A DNA stretch of 45,473 nucleotides from contig NZ_QVMO01000028.1 in assembly GCF_010501055.1 (NCBI RefSeq), forward strand, positions 1-45,473, written 5' to 3'. Origin of the DNA: Dysgonomonas sp. 521 (GTDB taxonomy: Bacteria > Bacteroidota > Bacteroidia > Bacteroidales > Dysgonomonadaceae). The translations under genes were made by a program, and so were the position numbers. Shown piece by piece: positions 16,514 through 25,678 of the stretch (the stretch's first letter is position 1; each line of letters starts with the position of its first letter). A model generated the notes under the pieces. That model saw nothing but the letters and a program-made list of their open reading frames with translations, did not search any database and was not told where the DNA came from.

Positions 16514-17842
16514 TTACTCTATATCAATAGGTTTCCCTTGATAAAAGTCGAGAATTTTGCTTTTAAACAAAAAATCATACTTCGCCCGTATTTGTTCAGA
16601 TTTGCTTGTTAATAGTTTGGTTTTGGCTTCGTTGAATTCAAAAACGGTTGATTTTCCTATTTCATACCTTTCCTGTGCATATTTGAAAGATTCTTCTGCT
16701 GCGTCATAGGCTTTGATTGTTGAATTATATTCCGATTGTGCCGCAGACGCGCTTTGGTATGCCTGTTGTATCTCTTTATACAGAGCCAGTTTTACATTGT
16801 CGAGTTCCAGTTCCTGTCTTTCGATATCCAGACGGGCTTTGCGTACCTTATTGCGTACCTGAAAACGGTTGAAGATGGGAATGGCCAAAGAGAAACTGAT
16901 ATATTCCGACCCGCGATCTTTTAGCTGTTTCCCGAAACTAATATTATCTACACCCGAAACCCGTTGGTATGCTGTACTATAACCTAGTCTGAGATCGAGA
17001 GTCGGCCAATAATCGGCCTGTGCAACTTTCAGAAGTTTTTGACTGCTACCCAGTTTGTATTCGGCTTCTTTTACATGGGGTTTAACTCCTAGAGCCATTG
17101 CATATACCTGACTTGGGGGTACGATGCTCGAAATATTATCAGCAATTACATTACCAAGGTTTGGCTCTTCTATATCGAAATTATTGTAATCAGTGAGGTT
17201 TAGAGCCTGTGACAGATTAAGTAATGACAGAATATGCTCATTATCGGCTGTTGTTACATTCAGTTCATCTTTTGCCAACTGGGCTTTTATATCGTATAAT
17301 TGCGACGCAGGCACTTTTCCCGATTCAACCAGTATCTGAGTACGTTCCACCTGCATTGAGCTAAGCCCAACCTGCTCTTTCTGCGCTCTTAATATCTCCC
17401 TGTTGAACAGTACGTTCAGGTATAATGAAACCACGTTCAGTTCGAGGTTCTCTTTCGCTTTTTTTAAGCCTTCAGTTGCCGCCTGTAAACTGAGTTCATC
17501 CGCTTTCGTCTGGTTCGGAATCCTGAATCCTGTAAAAAGAGGAGTGGTTGAAGATACCCCAAAGGATGTAGCCGAAGAGTTGACCGATTGGGAAGTATTA
17601 TCACTCAAAGTTGACCGCCCGAAGCTAAAGTTTTGTCCAATATCTGCGTTCAGGTTTGGCAGACGGCTATTCTTCGTAGTACTGAGGTTTATTTCTGCAC
17701 TTTTTACGTCCAAGGATGTTTTCCTCAAATCGATATTGTTTTCCACAGCATAGTCTACACACTGTCGCAATGTCCATTTTGTCTGAGCATGAGAATACAA
17801 ACCAATGAACAACAGGCTGCATAATATAATAGTTTTCTTCAT
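16514..17842 (-). CDS. TolC-family outer-membrane efflux protein
   Basis: 442 aa, outer-membrane channel of a tripartite pump. Signal peptide MKKTIILCSLLFIGLYSHAQ, then WTLRQCVDYAVENNIDLRK, the usual first helix of outer membrane efflux proteins. The two-fold repeat of long helices and short strands is visible (LELNVVSLYLNVLFNREILRAQKEQV in the first half, ALYKEIQQAYQSASAAQSEYNSTIKAYDAAEESF in the second), as is the ERYEIGKSTVFEFNEAKTKLLTSKSE motif. Last gene of the five-gene operon, 20 bp after the adaptor. Confidence 0.92.
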   Translation of the reverse strand: MKKTIILCSLLFIGLYSHAQTKWTLRQCVDYAVENNIDLRKTSLDVKSAEINLSTTKNSRLPNLNADIGQNFSFGRSTLSDNTSQSVNSSATSFGVSSTTPLFTGFRIPNQTKADELSLQAATEGLKKAKENLELNVVSLYLNVLFNREILRAQKEQVGLSSMQVERTQILVESGKVPASQLYDIKAQLAKDELNVTTADNEHILSLLNLSQALNLTDYNNFDIEEPNLGNVIADNISSIVPPSQVYAMALGVKPHVKEAEYKLGSSQKLLKVAQADYWPTLDLRLGYSTAYQRVSGVDNISFGKQLKDRGSEYISFSLAIPIFNRFQVRNKVRKARLDIERQELELDNVKLALYKEIQQAYQSASAAQSEYNSTIKAYDAAEESFKYAQERYEIGKSTVFEFNEAKTKLLTSKSEQIRAKYDFLFKSKILDFYQGKPIDIE

Positions 17843-17862
17843 AATAGATACATTATCAAATT

Positions 17863-18987
17863 TTATTGACCCGGTGCGCTCTTAGGTTTATCGGTAATTT
17901 CATTACCCCTGATTCTGTCTCCCTGATTCAGTCCTTCTTTTACTTCCACTTTTATTCCGTCAGACAGGCCTATTTTGATATTCTTTTTGTCGAATATCTG
18001 TTTTTGGTCTATGGTGTCTTTCAGAATATAGATGTAAGCCGAATCGTTACTGAATGTAATCGAACTTTCAGGTATGGTCAGTACCTTCTCTACTTTTGCC
18101 AATACAATTTCCGCATTAGCGCTGTATCCGGCACGTACGACCACAGTATCGGGGATACGTGCTGCAGCCTTGATCTCGAAAAGGATAGCCCCGTTTTCTT
18201 CAACACCTTTCGGCGCAATATATTCAAGCGTAGCGTCAAACTTCTTGTTTTCGATGGCTCCGACAGACAGTTTCATCGGCATTCCGGTATGTACGCGCCC
18301 AACTTCGGTTTCGTCTATTTTCCCTATAAATATCATATCATTCATATCGGCAACAGTGGCAATGGTGGTACCATCGTTGAATGTATTGGCCTGTATCACG
18401 GAGTTACCTTTCTTGACAGGTACATCCAATATCATACCTGTAATGGTAGAACGTATCTGTGTATTGCTATATTGAGCCGTTTTCTTGGATATACCACTTT
18501 TTACAATATCCAGATTATCTTTCGATTTTTCCAATTCTTCGAGAGCTTTTTTGTAATCAGCTTCCGACTTGTCCATTTCTTCCTTGGCTATTACTCCTTT
18601 TTGGTAAAGCTGTATCTGGCGTTCGTGTTCCGCTTTAATCTGAGTAAGGTTGATCTGCGCAACATTTACCTGCGATTCGGCCGTATTAAGCTGTGCTACA
18701 TCCGGAACTACTTTTACAGTCGCTATAATATCCCCGGTTTTTACAAAGTCGCCGGCTTCTTTCAGCACTTCGGATACAATACCGGATATCTGTGGCTTGA
18801 TAAGGATTTCGTCGCGAGGCGATACTTTTCCCGTGGCAACGGTAGTGTTTTCGATATTCCCTGATTCCACGGTAGTGATTTCATATACAACATCTTTGGG
18901 CTTCGATTTTTGATACAGGAAGACAAATGTGCCAATGACAATGACTCCTATAAGTACAAATAATGCAATTCTAAGAACTTTTTTCAT
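17863..18987 (-). CDS. MacA-like periplasmic adaptor (membrane fusion protein)
   Basis: 374 aa. A single N-terminal membrane anchor (about 6-26) is followed by a barrel-sandwich lipoyl-like domain split in two (VSPRDEILIKPQISGIVSEVLKEAGDFVKTGDIIA and TQIRSTITGMILDVPVKKGNSVI). Between them lies an alpha-helical hairpin (about 95-175) that docks onto the TolC channel. The C-terminal part is a beta-barrel plus membrane-proximal domain ending KVEVKEGLNQGDRI. This is the standard adaptor order for MacAB-type pumps. It lies 48 bp downstream of the second permease. Confidence 0.9.
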   Translation of the reverse strand: MKKVLRIALFVLIGVIVIGTFVFLYQKSKPKDVVYEITTVESGNIENTTVATGKVSPRDEILIKPQISGIVSEVLKEAGDFVKTGDIIATVKVVPDVAQLNTAESQVNVAQINLTQIKAEHERQIQLYQKGVIAKEEMDKSEADYKKALEELEKSKDNLDIVKSGISKKTAQYSNTQIRSTITGMILDVPVKKGNSVIQANTFNDGTTIATVADMNDMIFIGKIDETEVGRVHTGMPMKLSVGAIENKKFDATLEYIAPKGVEENGAILFEIKAAARIPDTVVVRAGYSANAEIVLAKVEKVLTIPESSITFSNDSAYIYILKDTIDQKQIFDKKNIKIGLSDGIKVEVKEGLNQGDRIRGNEITDKPKSAPGQ

Positions 18988-19035
18988 ATCCTATTTAGTT
19001 TAATTTTCTATTATATCTATGTTTATACTGCTACC

Positions 19036-20292
19036 TTATTCTTCCCTGATAGCATCTATAGCCTTTATACGCAGTGCCCTCATTGCTGGCATAAACCCTG
19101 CACAGATACCCGATACAATAAGGATAACCATTGCTATGAGCGCCGTATCGAATGACACAAAAGGAGGTATCATAAATGTATCTTCACTCATATTCCCTGT
19201 CATGGCCGAATGTATTCCTTCCAATATCAGTACCCCGACTAGGAAACCCATAAATCCGGCAATGGCTGTCAATACGAAACTTTCGCTCAGGATTTGTTTC
19301 ACTATAGTCAGAGGTTTTGCTCCGATGGCACGACGCACCCCGATTTCGCGTGTCCGTTCGCGTACTGTTACCAGCATGATATTACTGATGCCAATAATGC
19401 CGGACATCAAAGCCCCCAAGCCTACTATCCATATAAGGGAATCTATACCCAGAAAAAGGTTGTTGAATATCTGAAATTCTTTTTCAATATTGAAGCTATC
19501 CACAGCTTTTTCATCGGTGGGAGATATGTCGTGTGCCATCTTTATTATGGCTGTGACTTCTTCCTGCACCACAGATGCCGGATATCCCGGTTTGGCTGTA
19601 CACGCCATAAAATAAACCTTGTCACCTTGATTAAATGCCTGCCTCATAGTGGTGAACGGAATAAAGACCGTATTTTCCACATCGCCGCCTATAGAGATAC
19701 CCGATTTGGGGCGGATTACACCGATTACCTGAAAATATATCCCGTTTACCCGGATATATTGTCCTTCAGGGTTTTCATTCGGTTGGAATAAGGTTTCATA
19801 TACTTCACGTCCTATTACGCATACTTTACGCATTCCGGAAATATCCAATTCGTTAAAGATACGCCCTCTCAGTATATGTTGTTGTTCTATTTTGAAGTGG
19901 TCGGGATAAATACCTCTTGTTCCGTAAGAACCGGATTTTTGTCCACGTACAACATTTTTGTCGCCACTGTTTCCAAATAGTACAGGGGATATATATTCTA
20001 CCGACTGGGCTTTTTGCCTGATTAGGGTTATATCTTTCTGGTTCATAGACCAAAACCGGCCTTTGCGGAAACCTTTGTATGGCTCGCTTGTTACATCTGT
20101 CCAGAAGAAGCAGGAATTGGAAGCGAAACCGCTTACATTTTTCATAATACCTCCCTGAAAGCCATTGCCGATACCGATAAGGATAATCAACATAAAGATA
20201 CCCCAGAAAACTCCAAACCCTGTAAGAAAGCTACGGAGTTTGTTCCGGGTTATCGTTGCCCATATTTCTTGCCAATTGTCTAAATCAAACAT
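19036..20292 (-). CDS. MacB-like ABC transporter permease 2 (FtsX fold)
   Basis: 418 aa with four transmembrane helices: one near the N-terminus (about 30-50), then a large periplasmic MacB_PCD domain (about 55-270), then three clustered at the C-terminus (about 280-300, 335-355, 380-400). Motifs: RNKLRSFLTGFGVFWGIFMLIILIGIGNG and VRERTREIGVRRAIGA, the coupling loop contacting the ATPase. It is a paralogue of the adjacent permease, and the two probably form a heterodimer. 120 bp of AT-rich sequence separates the two genes. Confidence 0.9.
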   Translation of the reverse strand: MFDLDNWQEIWATITRNKLRSFLTGFGVFWGIFMLIILIGIGNGFQGGIMKNVSGFASNSCFFWTDVTSEPYKGFRKGRFWSMNQKDITLIRQKAQSVEYISPVLFGNSGDKNVVRGQKSGSYGTRGIYPDHFKIEQQHILRGRIFNELDISGMRKVCVIGREVYETLFQPNENPEGQYIRVNGIYFQVIGVIRPKSGISIGGDVENTVFIPFTTMRQAFNQGDKVYFMACTAKPGYPASVVQEEVTAIIKMAHDISPTDEKAVDSFNIEKEFQIFNNLFLGIDSLIWIVGLGALMSGIIGISNIMLVTVRERTREIGVRRAIGAKPLTIVKQILSESFVLTAIAGFMGFLVGVLILEGIHSAMTGNMSEDTFMIPPFVSFDTALIAMVILIVSGICAGFMPAMRALRIKAIDAIREE

Positions 20293-20305
20293 ATTTTCTT
20301 AGTGA

Positions 20306-20410
20306 AATTTAAAGATTTAAGAATTTAAAATTTAAAGATTTTGAAAAACGAATAATCAAATACTTCAACTAAAATTTTTAAACCATTGAATTTTTAAATT
20401 CTTAAATATT
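20306..20410. repeat. AT-rich inverted repeat between the two permease genes
   Basis: ATTTAAGAATTTAAAA near 20315 pairs with TTTTTAAATTCTTAAAT near 20390-20407, about 60 nt apart, and AAATTTAAAGATT occurs twice directly in the left arm. It could form a weak stem inside the operon transcript or be the scar of a small insertion. Confidence 0.45.
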
Positions 20411-20412
20411 AT

Positions 20413-21666
20413 TTATTCGGCTCTCATGGCCTCGATAGGACTAATTCTTGTTGCTTTCAGAGCAGGTATAAGTCCTGCCACGGTTCCGGCTATTATGAGG
20501 GCTACTGTAGACCATATAACGATAGGGAGATCGACTGTAGGATCTTTAAACACCGATGGTCCGTCAGACGGCATGTTTGCCATAGCGGCACTGATAGCCT
20601 CCGTGATGCCGATGCCGATGACCATGCCTATATATCCGGCAGCCGTTGTTATCATAATAGCCTCTAATATTATCAGTTTCAGTACCGAGAAAGGTGATGC
20701 TCCAATTGCTTTGCGGATACCGATCTCTCGTGTTCGTTCTTTCACAGTAATCAGCATAATATTGCCTACACCTACTATACCTGCCATCAGGGAAGCTGCT
20801 CCGACAATGATAATAAAGAATGTTATCGCAGAGAATATGCCTTGTGCTTCCAGCATATCTTCGGCAGTATTTCGTATATACAGTGCCGATCGGTCGGCCG
20901 GATCGAAGCTATGCAGTTTACCCATTTTCTGCCGTATGCTCTCTACAAATTTTTCGTTAGCTTGCTTTGTATTCAAGCCTAATACGGTAAAGTCCATTCT
21001 GCGGAAGCCATATCCTTTGTTATAAAGCATCTGGGCTGTAGAGAAAGGTATGTATGCGGGCGGGTTATTGTTGTAGATATCATCGTTATTGTATACTCCT
21101 ATTACTTGATATGCAATATTATTGTCTGCAATAACATATTTATCTATCGGATCTTCATCCTTGAACAACACCTTTTTCATATCAGGGCTGAGAACAATAA
21201 CCTTACGGCGGTGGTCAATATCCATTTTATTGAGGAAACGTCCATTGCCATTAGATACTTTGATATTGTTTATAATAGCTGCATCCTGTGAGACACCTTC
21301 AAGACTCCACGAACCGTATTCTTTATTATACGATACTGTTGCCCTCTGGCTCAGCCTGACCGAAACATATTCTACTTCCGGTATTTTATTCCGTATAAGG
21401 TCATAGTCTTTGTGGTCAAATTTTATCTGCCTGTTGGACGGTAATCCGCCGTATGCCATTGAAGTCCATCCCGGCCATAGAGTAACTGAATTTTGCGCCC
21501 TGCGGGCAAAGTTAGAAGTAACACCGTTTTTGAGTCCGTTACCGGCGGCGAGCAAAATTATCAGCATAAATATACCCCATGCCACGGCAAAGCTGGTAAG
21601 GAAAGTCCGCAGTTTGTTTTTATTGATGGTGGAAAATATTTCGCGAAGTGAGTCAAAATCAAACAT
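20413..21666 (-). CDS. MacB-like ABC transporter permease 1 (FtsX fold)
   Basis: 417 aa, same plan as permease 2: N-terminal helix (FLTSFAVAWGIFMLIILLAAGNG), periplasmic MacB_PCD domain, and three C-terminal helices around VKERTREIGIRKAIGASPFSVL and a closing ATRISPIEAMRAE. The start codon at 21666 is 1 bp after the ATPase stop, so the two are translationally coupled. The pair of distinct permeases with one ATPase implies a heterodimeric membrane part. Confidence 0.9.
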   Translation of the reverse strand: MFDFDSLREIFSTINKNKLRTFLTSFAVAWGIFMLIILLAAGNGLKNGVTSNFARRAQNSVTLWPGWTSMAYGGLPSNRQIKFDHKDYDLIRNKIPEVEYVSVRLSQRATVSYNKEYGSWSLEGVSQDAAIINNIKVSNGNGRFLNKMDIDHRRKVIVLSPDMKKVLFKDEDPIDKYVIADNNIAYQVIGVYNNDDIYNNNPPAYIPFSTAQMLYNKGYGFRRMDFTVLGLNTKQANEKFVESIRQKMGKLHSFDPADRSALYIRNTAEDMLEAQGIFSAITFFIIIVGAASLMAGIVGVGNIMLITVKERTREIGIRKAIGASPFSVLKLIILEAIMITTAAGYIGMVIGIGITEAISAAMANMPSDGPSVFKDPTVDLPIVIWSTVALIIAGTVAGLIPALKATRISPIEAMRAE

Positions 21667-21667
21667 A

Positions 21668-22363
21668 TCACATTACGATTACAGGGTTTTCATTAACTTC
21701 GATAGAACCAATAATACCATCTTTAATATGGATAACACGGTCGGTAGCATCGGCCACAGCCTGTTCGTGTGTTACAATGAGCATTGTGATTCCGTCATCG
21801 GTATTTATCTGGCGAAGCAGTTGCATCACATCCCTCGAAGTCTTACTGTCTAATGCTCCGGTAGGCTCATCGGCTAATATAATCTGGGGCTGTGCTATCA
21901 GGGCGCGGGCGATGGCTACACGCTGTTTTTGTCCTCCCGACAGCTCGTTAGGCATGTGATTGGCATGACTGGAAAGTCCCATTTTTTCGAGATATTCCAT
22001 TGCTATAGTATTCCTTTTCTTTCGTGAGACACCTTGGTAATATAAGGGGAGAGCTACGTTTTCCAACGCGTTCTTAAAAGTTATCAGGTTGAAGGACTGG
22101 AAAATAAATCCTATTTTTTTATTCCTTAATTCAGCCGCTTTCGTTTCGCTTAAATTCTTGATCAGGGTATTGTCCAGATAATATTCGCCTGTATCGTACG
22201 TATCCAGAATTCCTAAAATATTAAGTAGTGTAGATTTACCTGAACCTGAAGCTCCCATAATGGATACTAATTCTCCTCTTTCTACCTCCATATTGATACC
22301 TTTCAATACATGTAGTGGAGATATCCCCCAATAAGTTTTGTTTAAATCCTTTATCCTAATCAC
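21668..22363 (-). CDS. MacB/LolD-type ABC transporter ATPase
   Basis: 231 aa, first gene of the operon. Walker A GASGSGKST (about 36-44), Q-loop FQSFNLI, ABC signature LSGGQKQRVAIARAL, Walker B IILADEPTGALD, and H-loop TMLIVTHEQ are all intact. The sequence style (RIKDLNKTYWG at the start, LDTYDTGEYYLD after Walker A) is that of LolD/MacB ATPases serving FtsX-fold permeases. It drives export of an unidentified substrate through the adaptor and TolC channel; macrolide, peptide or lipid substrates cannot be distinguished here. Confidence 0.94.
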   Translation of the reverse strand: MIRIKDLNKTYWGISPLHVLKGINMEVERGELVSIMGASGSGKSTLLNILGILDTYDTGEYYLDNTLIKNLSETKAAELRNKKIGFIFQSFNLITFKNALENVALPLYYQGVSRKKRNTIAMEYLEKMGLSSHANHMPNELSGGQKQRVAIARALIAQPQIILADEPTGALDSKTSRDVMQLLRQINTDDGITMLIVTHEQAVADATDRVIHIKDGIIGSIEVNENPVIVM

Positions 22364-22403
22364 GCCTGTTTTTGTTAGATAGGTTAATAGTCAGTTCTTC
22401 GCG

Positions 22404-22430
22404 CAAATTTAGTTTTATAAATTATACAAA
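22404..22430 (-). promoter_or_regulatory. Putative promoter of the efflux operon
   Basis: The minus strand reads TAAATTTG (22411-22404), matching TAnnTTTG, with TTTG at 22430-22427 as a -33 element. The 15-bp spacing is slightly shorter than usual. The start codon at 22363 lies 41 bp downstream. Confidence 0.55.
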
Positions 22431-22737
22431 AACTGATTTGTCCAAAAGTTTTTTTATATATATGTCGCAAATAAGAGAAAAAAGTTACAGCTTTTCGATA
22501 TTTTAACATTATAAAATACTAATTGTTGTTTTTAGCCATGAAGTCGTTTCTACATTTAACCGCAGAATCGTACGAAGTACAATAATATTATTTGATTCAC
22601 AGTCTATTATGTATTTTTGATAAATTATAAACAAATATATTTTAAAAGATAATTATTAACGCTAATCAAGAGAAAATACAGTAGATTGTTGTCCTGTAGG
22701 AACTTAATATCCTGACCATAAAGCAGAAGATTGATTT

Positions 22738-23021
22738 ATAATGCGAATCAAGGGTTGAAGTATACTATTATTCATGCCAATCAGGATTTGAGAAATGGCT
22801 TGAAAAGCCAAATCTTCATAACCGCGGGTCATCGACCTGCGGAAAAAGGATGAGCAATACCAGCTGTCTGAAAGACAGGACATACTTGTGTCCTGCCGCT
22901 TCGGGCAGGGGGAGTGTAATTGCCCTTTGCTCCGTAAGCTACGCTGCACTTGCATACGGTTATGAAGATTCTGCCTTTCAGGCAGGAGTTGAGATGCTTT
23001 CAACCCCTGATTCGTATTATT
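22738..23021. repeat. 285-bp imperfect palindromic element
   Basis: Outer arms ATAATGCGAATCAAGGGTTGAA-like and its complement at the right end match at 20 of 22 positions. Inner arms (GAATCTTCATAACCG-type, 22812-22825 and complement near 22960-22975) also pair. Smaller hairpins lie in the middle (GTCCTGCCGCTTCGGGCAGG region). No ORF of note. Short flanking matches (AACTTAATATCCTG at about 22701 and its complement at about 23046) suggest the element may be larger. It belongs to the class of non-coding palindromic repeats common in Bacteroidales intergenic DNA. The rest of the 22364-23235 gap is AT-rich with nothing recognisable except the promoters. Confidence 0.7.
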
Positions 23022-23031
23022 TAGTAATAAA

Positions 23032-23094
23032 CGTATTATAAAAACAGGATATTAAAGTTGATGGTGTTACTTTTTTTGGCGGATGTTACTTTTC
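23032..23094 (+). promoter_or_regulatory. Shared upstream element of the por locus, porP copy
   Basis: CGTATTATAAAAACAGGA (23032-23049), then two direct copies of TGTTACTTTT at 23065-23074 and 23084-23093, separated by TTTGGCGGA. The same 65-bp arrangement, about 80% identical, lies upstream of porE on the other strand (31573-31637). Its end is 143 bp before the porP start codon, against 145 bp for porE. This is most simply a binding site for a common regulator; origin from a dispersed repeat is the alternative. Confidence 0.65.
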
Positions 23095-23235
23095 TATAGG
23101 ATGGGGTTTGTATTTTACAAGCTGTATCGTATAATTTTGAAACAATTCTGCCTGAATATACAATTTGCAGGGGATTTAACCGTTACTTTAAATAAAATGT
23201 ACTTACTTTGCACTCATTATCACTGTCTTTTGTGA

Positions 23236-24165
23236 ATGAAGCTTAACTATATAACATTATTCCTCCTGTTCTTTATCTTTGGTTCCGGCATTGTGCATGC
23301 GCAGTGGGATTCTCAGGTTAGCCAGTATTGGAACATGAAGAACTTCTATAACCCATCGTTTGTCGGTGAGAGGAACGTTATCGAAGCCTCATTGCTGCAC
23401 CGCCGCCAGTGGGTGGGCATAAGCAATGCTCCTGTTACATCACTGATGTCGCTGAATATGCCTGTCAGTTTTCTGGGGAAGGAGCATGGAGTGGGCGCTA
23501 TCATGATTAATGACAAGCTGGGCGCGTTTAACAATACGTCTACAATGCTGCAATATACTTATAAGTTTAACTTTAAGAAAGGCAGGTACCTGAATGTTGG
23601 ATTGCAGGGGGGGATGATGAATATAGAGTTTGACGCTTCGGATATCAAGGTGTTTGATGATACGATAAGCCTGCCGGCTTCGATAGGAGAGAAAAAGGTA
23701 GATATGGGGCTGGGTATATCCTGGGTGACTCCCAATTATTATATAGGCGCATCTGTATCCCACCTGTTAGAGCCGAAATTTGATATAGATGATGAGTATT
23801 CCACGTCTATTTCGCGTATCTATTATCTGGTTGGAGGATACAATATTAAACTGAAAAATCCGTTAATAGAATTGCAACCATCCGTTCTCTTTAAATCTGA
23901 TGCAGTGGCTTATCAACTAGACGTTACAGCAAAAATTGAATATAAAAAGATGTTCAATGGTGGAATATCTTGGAGAAAAGACGATGGTTTTGTATTTTTG
24001 TTGGGCGTAAAAATTAAAAACATAGATGCGGGCTATTCATACGACCTTTCTACATCAGAGATAGCAAAGGTTAGTAATGGAAGCCATGAACTGTTTATAC
24101 GCTATAGCCTTCCTCTCGAAAAAAGAAAAGAGAGGCATTCCGGAAAGAGTATCAGGATATTATAA
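23236..24165 (+). CDS. porP: PorP/SprF-family type IX secretion outer-membrane protein
   Basis: 309 aa with signal peptide (about 1-22, ending VHAQ) followed by QVSQYWNMKNFYNPSFVGE, the family's characteristic opening, and LHRRQWVGISNAP. The rest alternates short amphipathic strands with Gly/aromatic turns (HGVGAIMINDKLGAF, YNIGVGLQGG-like blocks), consistent with an outer-membrane beta-barrel. In type IX secretion PorP/SprF proteins attach the C-terminal domains of exported or gliding proteins, or anchor the PorKN ring. First gene of porP-porK-porN. A degenerate TTACTTTG at 23203-23210 may be its -7 element. Confidence 0.92.
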   Translation: MKLNYITLFLLFFIFGSGIVHAQWDSQVSQYWNMKNFYNPSFVGERNVIEASLLHRRQWVGISNAPVTSLMSLNMPVSFLGKEHGVGAIMINDKLGAFNNTSTMLQYTYKFNFKKGRYLNVGLQGGMMNIEFDASDIKVFDDTISLPASIGEKKVDMGLGISWVTPNYYIGASVSHLLEPKFDIDDEYSTSISRIYYLVGGYNIKLKNPLIELQPSVLFKSDAVAYQLDVTAKIEYKKMFNGGISWRKDDGFVFLLGVKIKNIDAGYSYDLSTSEIAKVSNGSHELFIRYSLPLEKRKERHSGKSIRIL

Positions 24166-24249
24166 AGATTAACGAAATACAAGTTTACAAACTAACAAGT
24201 AAAATAAACCTAAAAAGCTGACTGACAGAATCAGTGCATAAAAGTAAAT

Positions 24250-25671
24250 ATGAAACATTTGTTTTTTGCAATTATAACTTCACTCGTATTGTTTACCTCC
24301 TGTGGTAAATCGGTAGGATCGGGTATTGGCGGTGAAGTGACCGGCGAAAAAGGATCATCATGGGCAGAGCCTTCGCCTTACGGTATGGTGTTGGTTTCGA
24401 GAGGTTCTATAGAAATGGGGCCCGCCGAGAATGATTCCTTGTGGGATATAAAGGCCAATCCAAAAGGAGTATCCGTAGATAATTTCTGGATGGACGAGAC
24501 TGAAGTTACTAATTCGAAGTACCGCCAGTTTGTATACTGGGTACGTGACTCCATTATCCGTGAACGTCTGGCGGATCCTGCTTATGGTGGCGATGAGACA
24601 TTCAAAATAACGGAAGACAGGTATGGAGACCCCGTAAAACCTCATCTCGATTGGAAAAAGGCTATTCCGAAACGCCCGTTGGAAGAAGAGGAGCTGGCTA
24701 TAAACAGTGTAACCTTCATTCATCCGATAACCGGCGTAAGAGGGCTCGATCCCCGTCAGATGAATTTCAGGTACGAGTGGTTTGATTATACAGAGGCAGC
24801 AAAGCGCAGAAACCGGCTGATCCCGCAGGAAAGGATTCTGAATACGGATATAACTGTAGACCCTAATCAGGTGGTAATGATTTCGAAAGATACAGCTTAT
24901 ATTAATGACGAGGGATTACCGGTAAACGAAACAATCGTTCGTCCGCTGAGTTCCCTGTTCGACTTTGTACATACCAAGATTGTGAATATATACCCTGACA
25001 CTACAGTCTGGGTAAACGACTTCAACAACGCGTATAACGAGCCTTATATGCGTATGTATTTTTCCCATACAGGCTATAATGATTACCCAGTGGTGGGCGT
25101 CACATGGGAACAGGCAACTGCATTTTGTGACTGGCGAACTACGTTCTACCGGATGGGACAACCCAAGAATGGCCGCCCGATAGAGAATTTCCGTTTGCCA
25201 ACGGAAGGAGAGTGGGAATTTGCAGCGCGTAATGGTAAGACCGAAAACAAATATCCGTGGGATATGGATGGTACTCTGGACGAGAAGGCCTGCTTTATGG
25301 CAAACTTTAAACCGGGAGAGGGGAACTATACGAAAGATGGTAATTTGATCCCTGCCCGTGTAGCGTCTTATGTGCCAAACCGCTTTGGGATATACGACCT
25401 TGCTGGTAATGTGTCGGAATGGACTTCTACAGCTTATACAGAATCCGGAACGGCAATGATGAATGATATGAACCCTCAATACAAATATGACGCGGCCAAA
25501 GAAGACCCTTACTCAATCAAAAAGAAGGTAGTGAAGGGTGGTTCATGGAAAGATATAGGCCGGAATATAAGAGGAGATATGAGAGAGGGCGAGTTTCAAA
25601 ATCAGCCCCGCTCATACATCGGCTTCAGATGTGTGAGAACTCAGGTAGGTTTTGCAAAATCTAAGAAGTAA
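24250..25671 (+). CDS. porK: PorK/GldK type IX secretion ring lipoprotein
   Basis: A 473-aa outer-membrane lipoprotein forming, with PorN, the periplasmic ring of the type IX machine. Signal and lipobox MKHLFFAIITSLVLFTSC (Cys18). The body is a formylglycine-enzyme (SUMF1) fold, seen in MVLVSRGSIEMG, DNFWMDETEVTNSKYRQFVYW, YPVVGVTWEQATAFCDWR, FRLPTEGEWEFAARNG, DLAGNVSEWT, GGSWKDIGRNIRG and SYIGFRCVR. It is interrupted by a GldK-type insertion (about 120-250). GldK proteins are not sulfatase-modifying enzymes; position between porP and porN supports the structural role. The stop is 7 bp before porN. Confidence 0.93.
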   Translation: MKHLFFAIITSLVLFTSCGKSVGSGIGGEVTGEKGSSWAEPSPYGMVLVSRGSIEMGPAENDSLWDIKANPKGVSVDNFWMDETEVTNSKYRQFVYWVRDSIIRERLADPAYGGDETFKITEDRYGDPVKPHLDWKKAIPKRPLEEEELAINSVTFIHPITGVRGLDPRQMNFRYEWFDYTEAAKRRNRLIPQERILNTDITVDPNQVVMISKDTAYINDEGLPVNETIVRPLSSLFDFVHTKIVNIYPDTTVWVNDFNNAYNEPYMRMYFSHTGYNDYPVVGVTWEQATAFCDWRTTFYRMGQPKNGRPIENFRLPTEGEWEFAARNGKTENKYPWDMDGTLDEKACFMANFKPGEGNYTKDGNLIPARVASYVPNRFGIYDLAGNVSEWTSTAYTESGTAMMNDMNPQYKYDAAKEDPYSIKKKVVKGGSWKDIGRNIRGDMREGEFQNQPRSYIGFRCVRTQVGFAKSKK

Positions 25672-25678
25672 GAATGAG

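Noticed and set aside
17866..18864. 332-codon open frame on the + strand opposite the efflux adaptor
   Set aside because: It is the antisense shadow of a clearly coding adaptor gene; composition is Phe/Tyr-rich with no domain or start context.
24916..25479. 187-codon - strand open frame inside porK
   Set aside because: Antisense to a well-conserved SUMF1-fold protein; no independent support.
24250..25671. Sulfatase-modifying (formylglycine-generating) enzyme
   Set aside because: The SUMF1 fold is present but the lipobox, insertion and porP/porN neighbours identify PorK/GldK; no sulfatase gene is near.
25672..25678. porL/porM lost through a frameshift or decayed between porK and porN
   Set aside because: There are only 7 bp between the genes and no remnants, so this is a clean absence, not a decayed pair.
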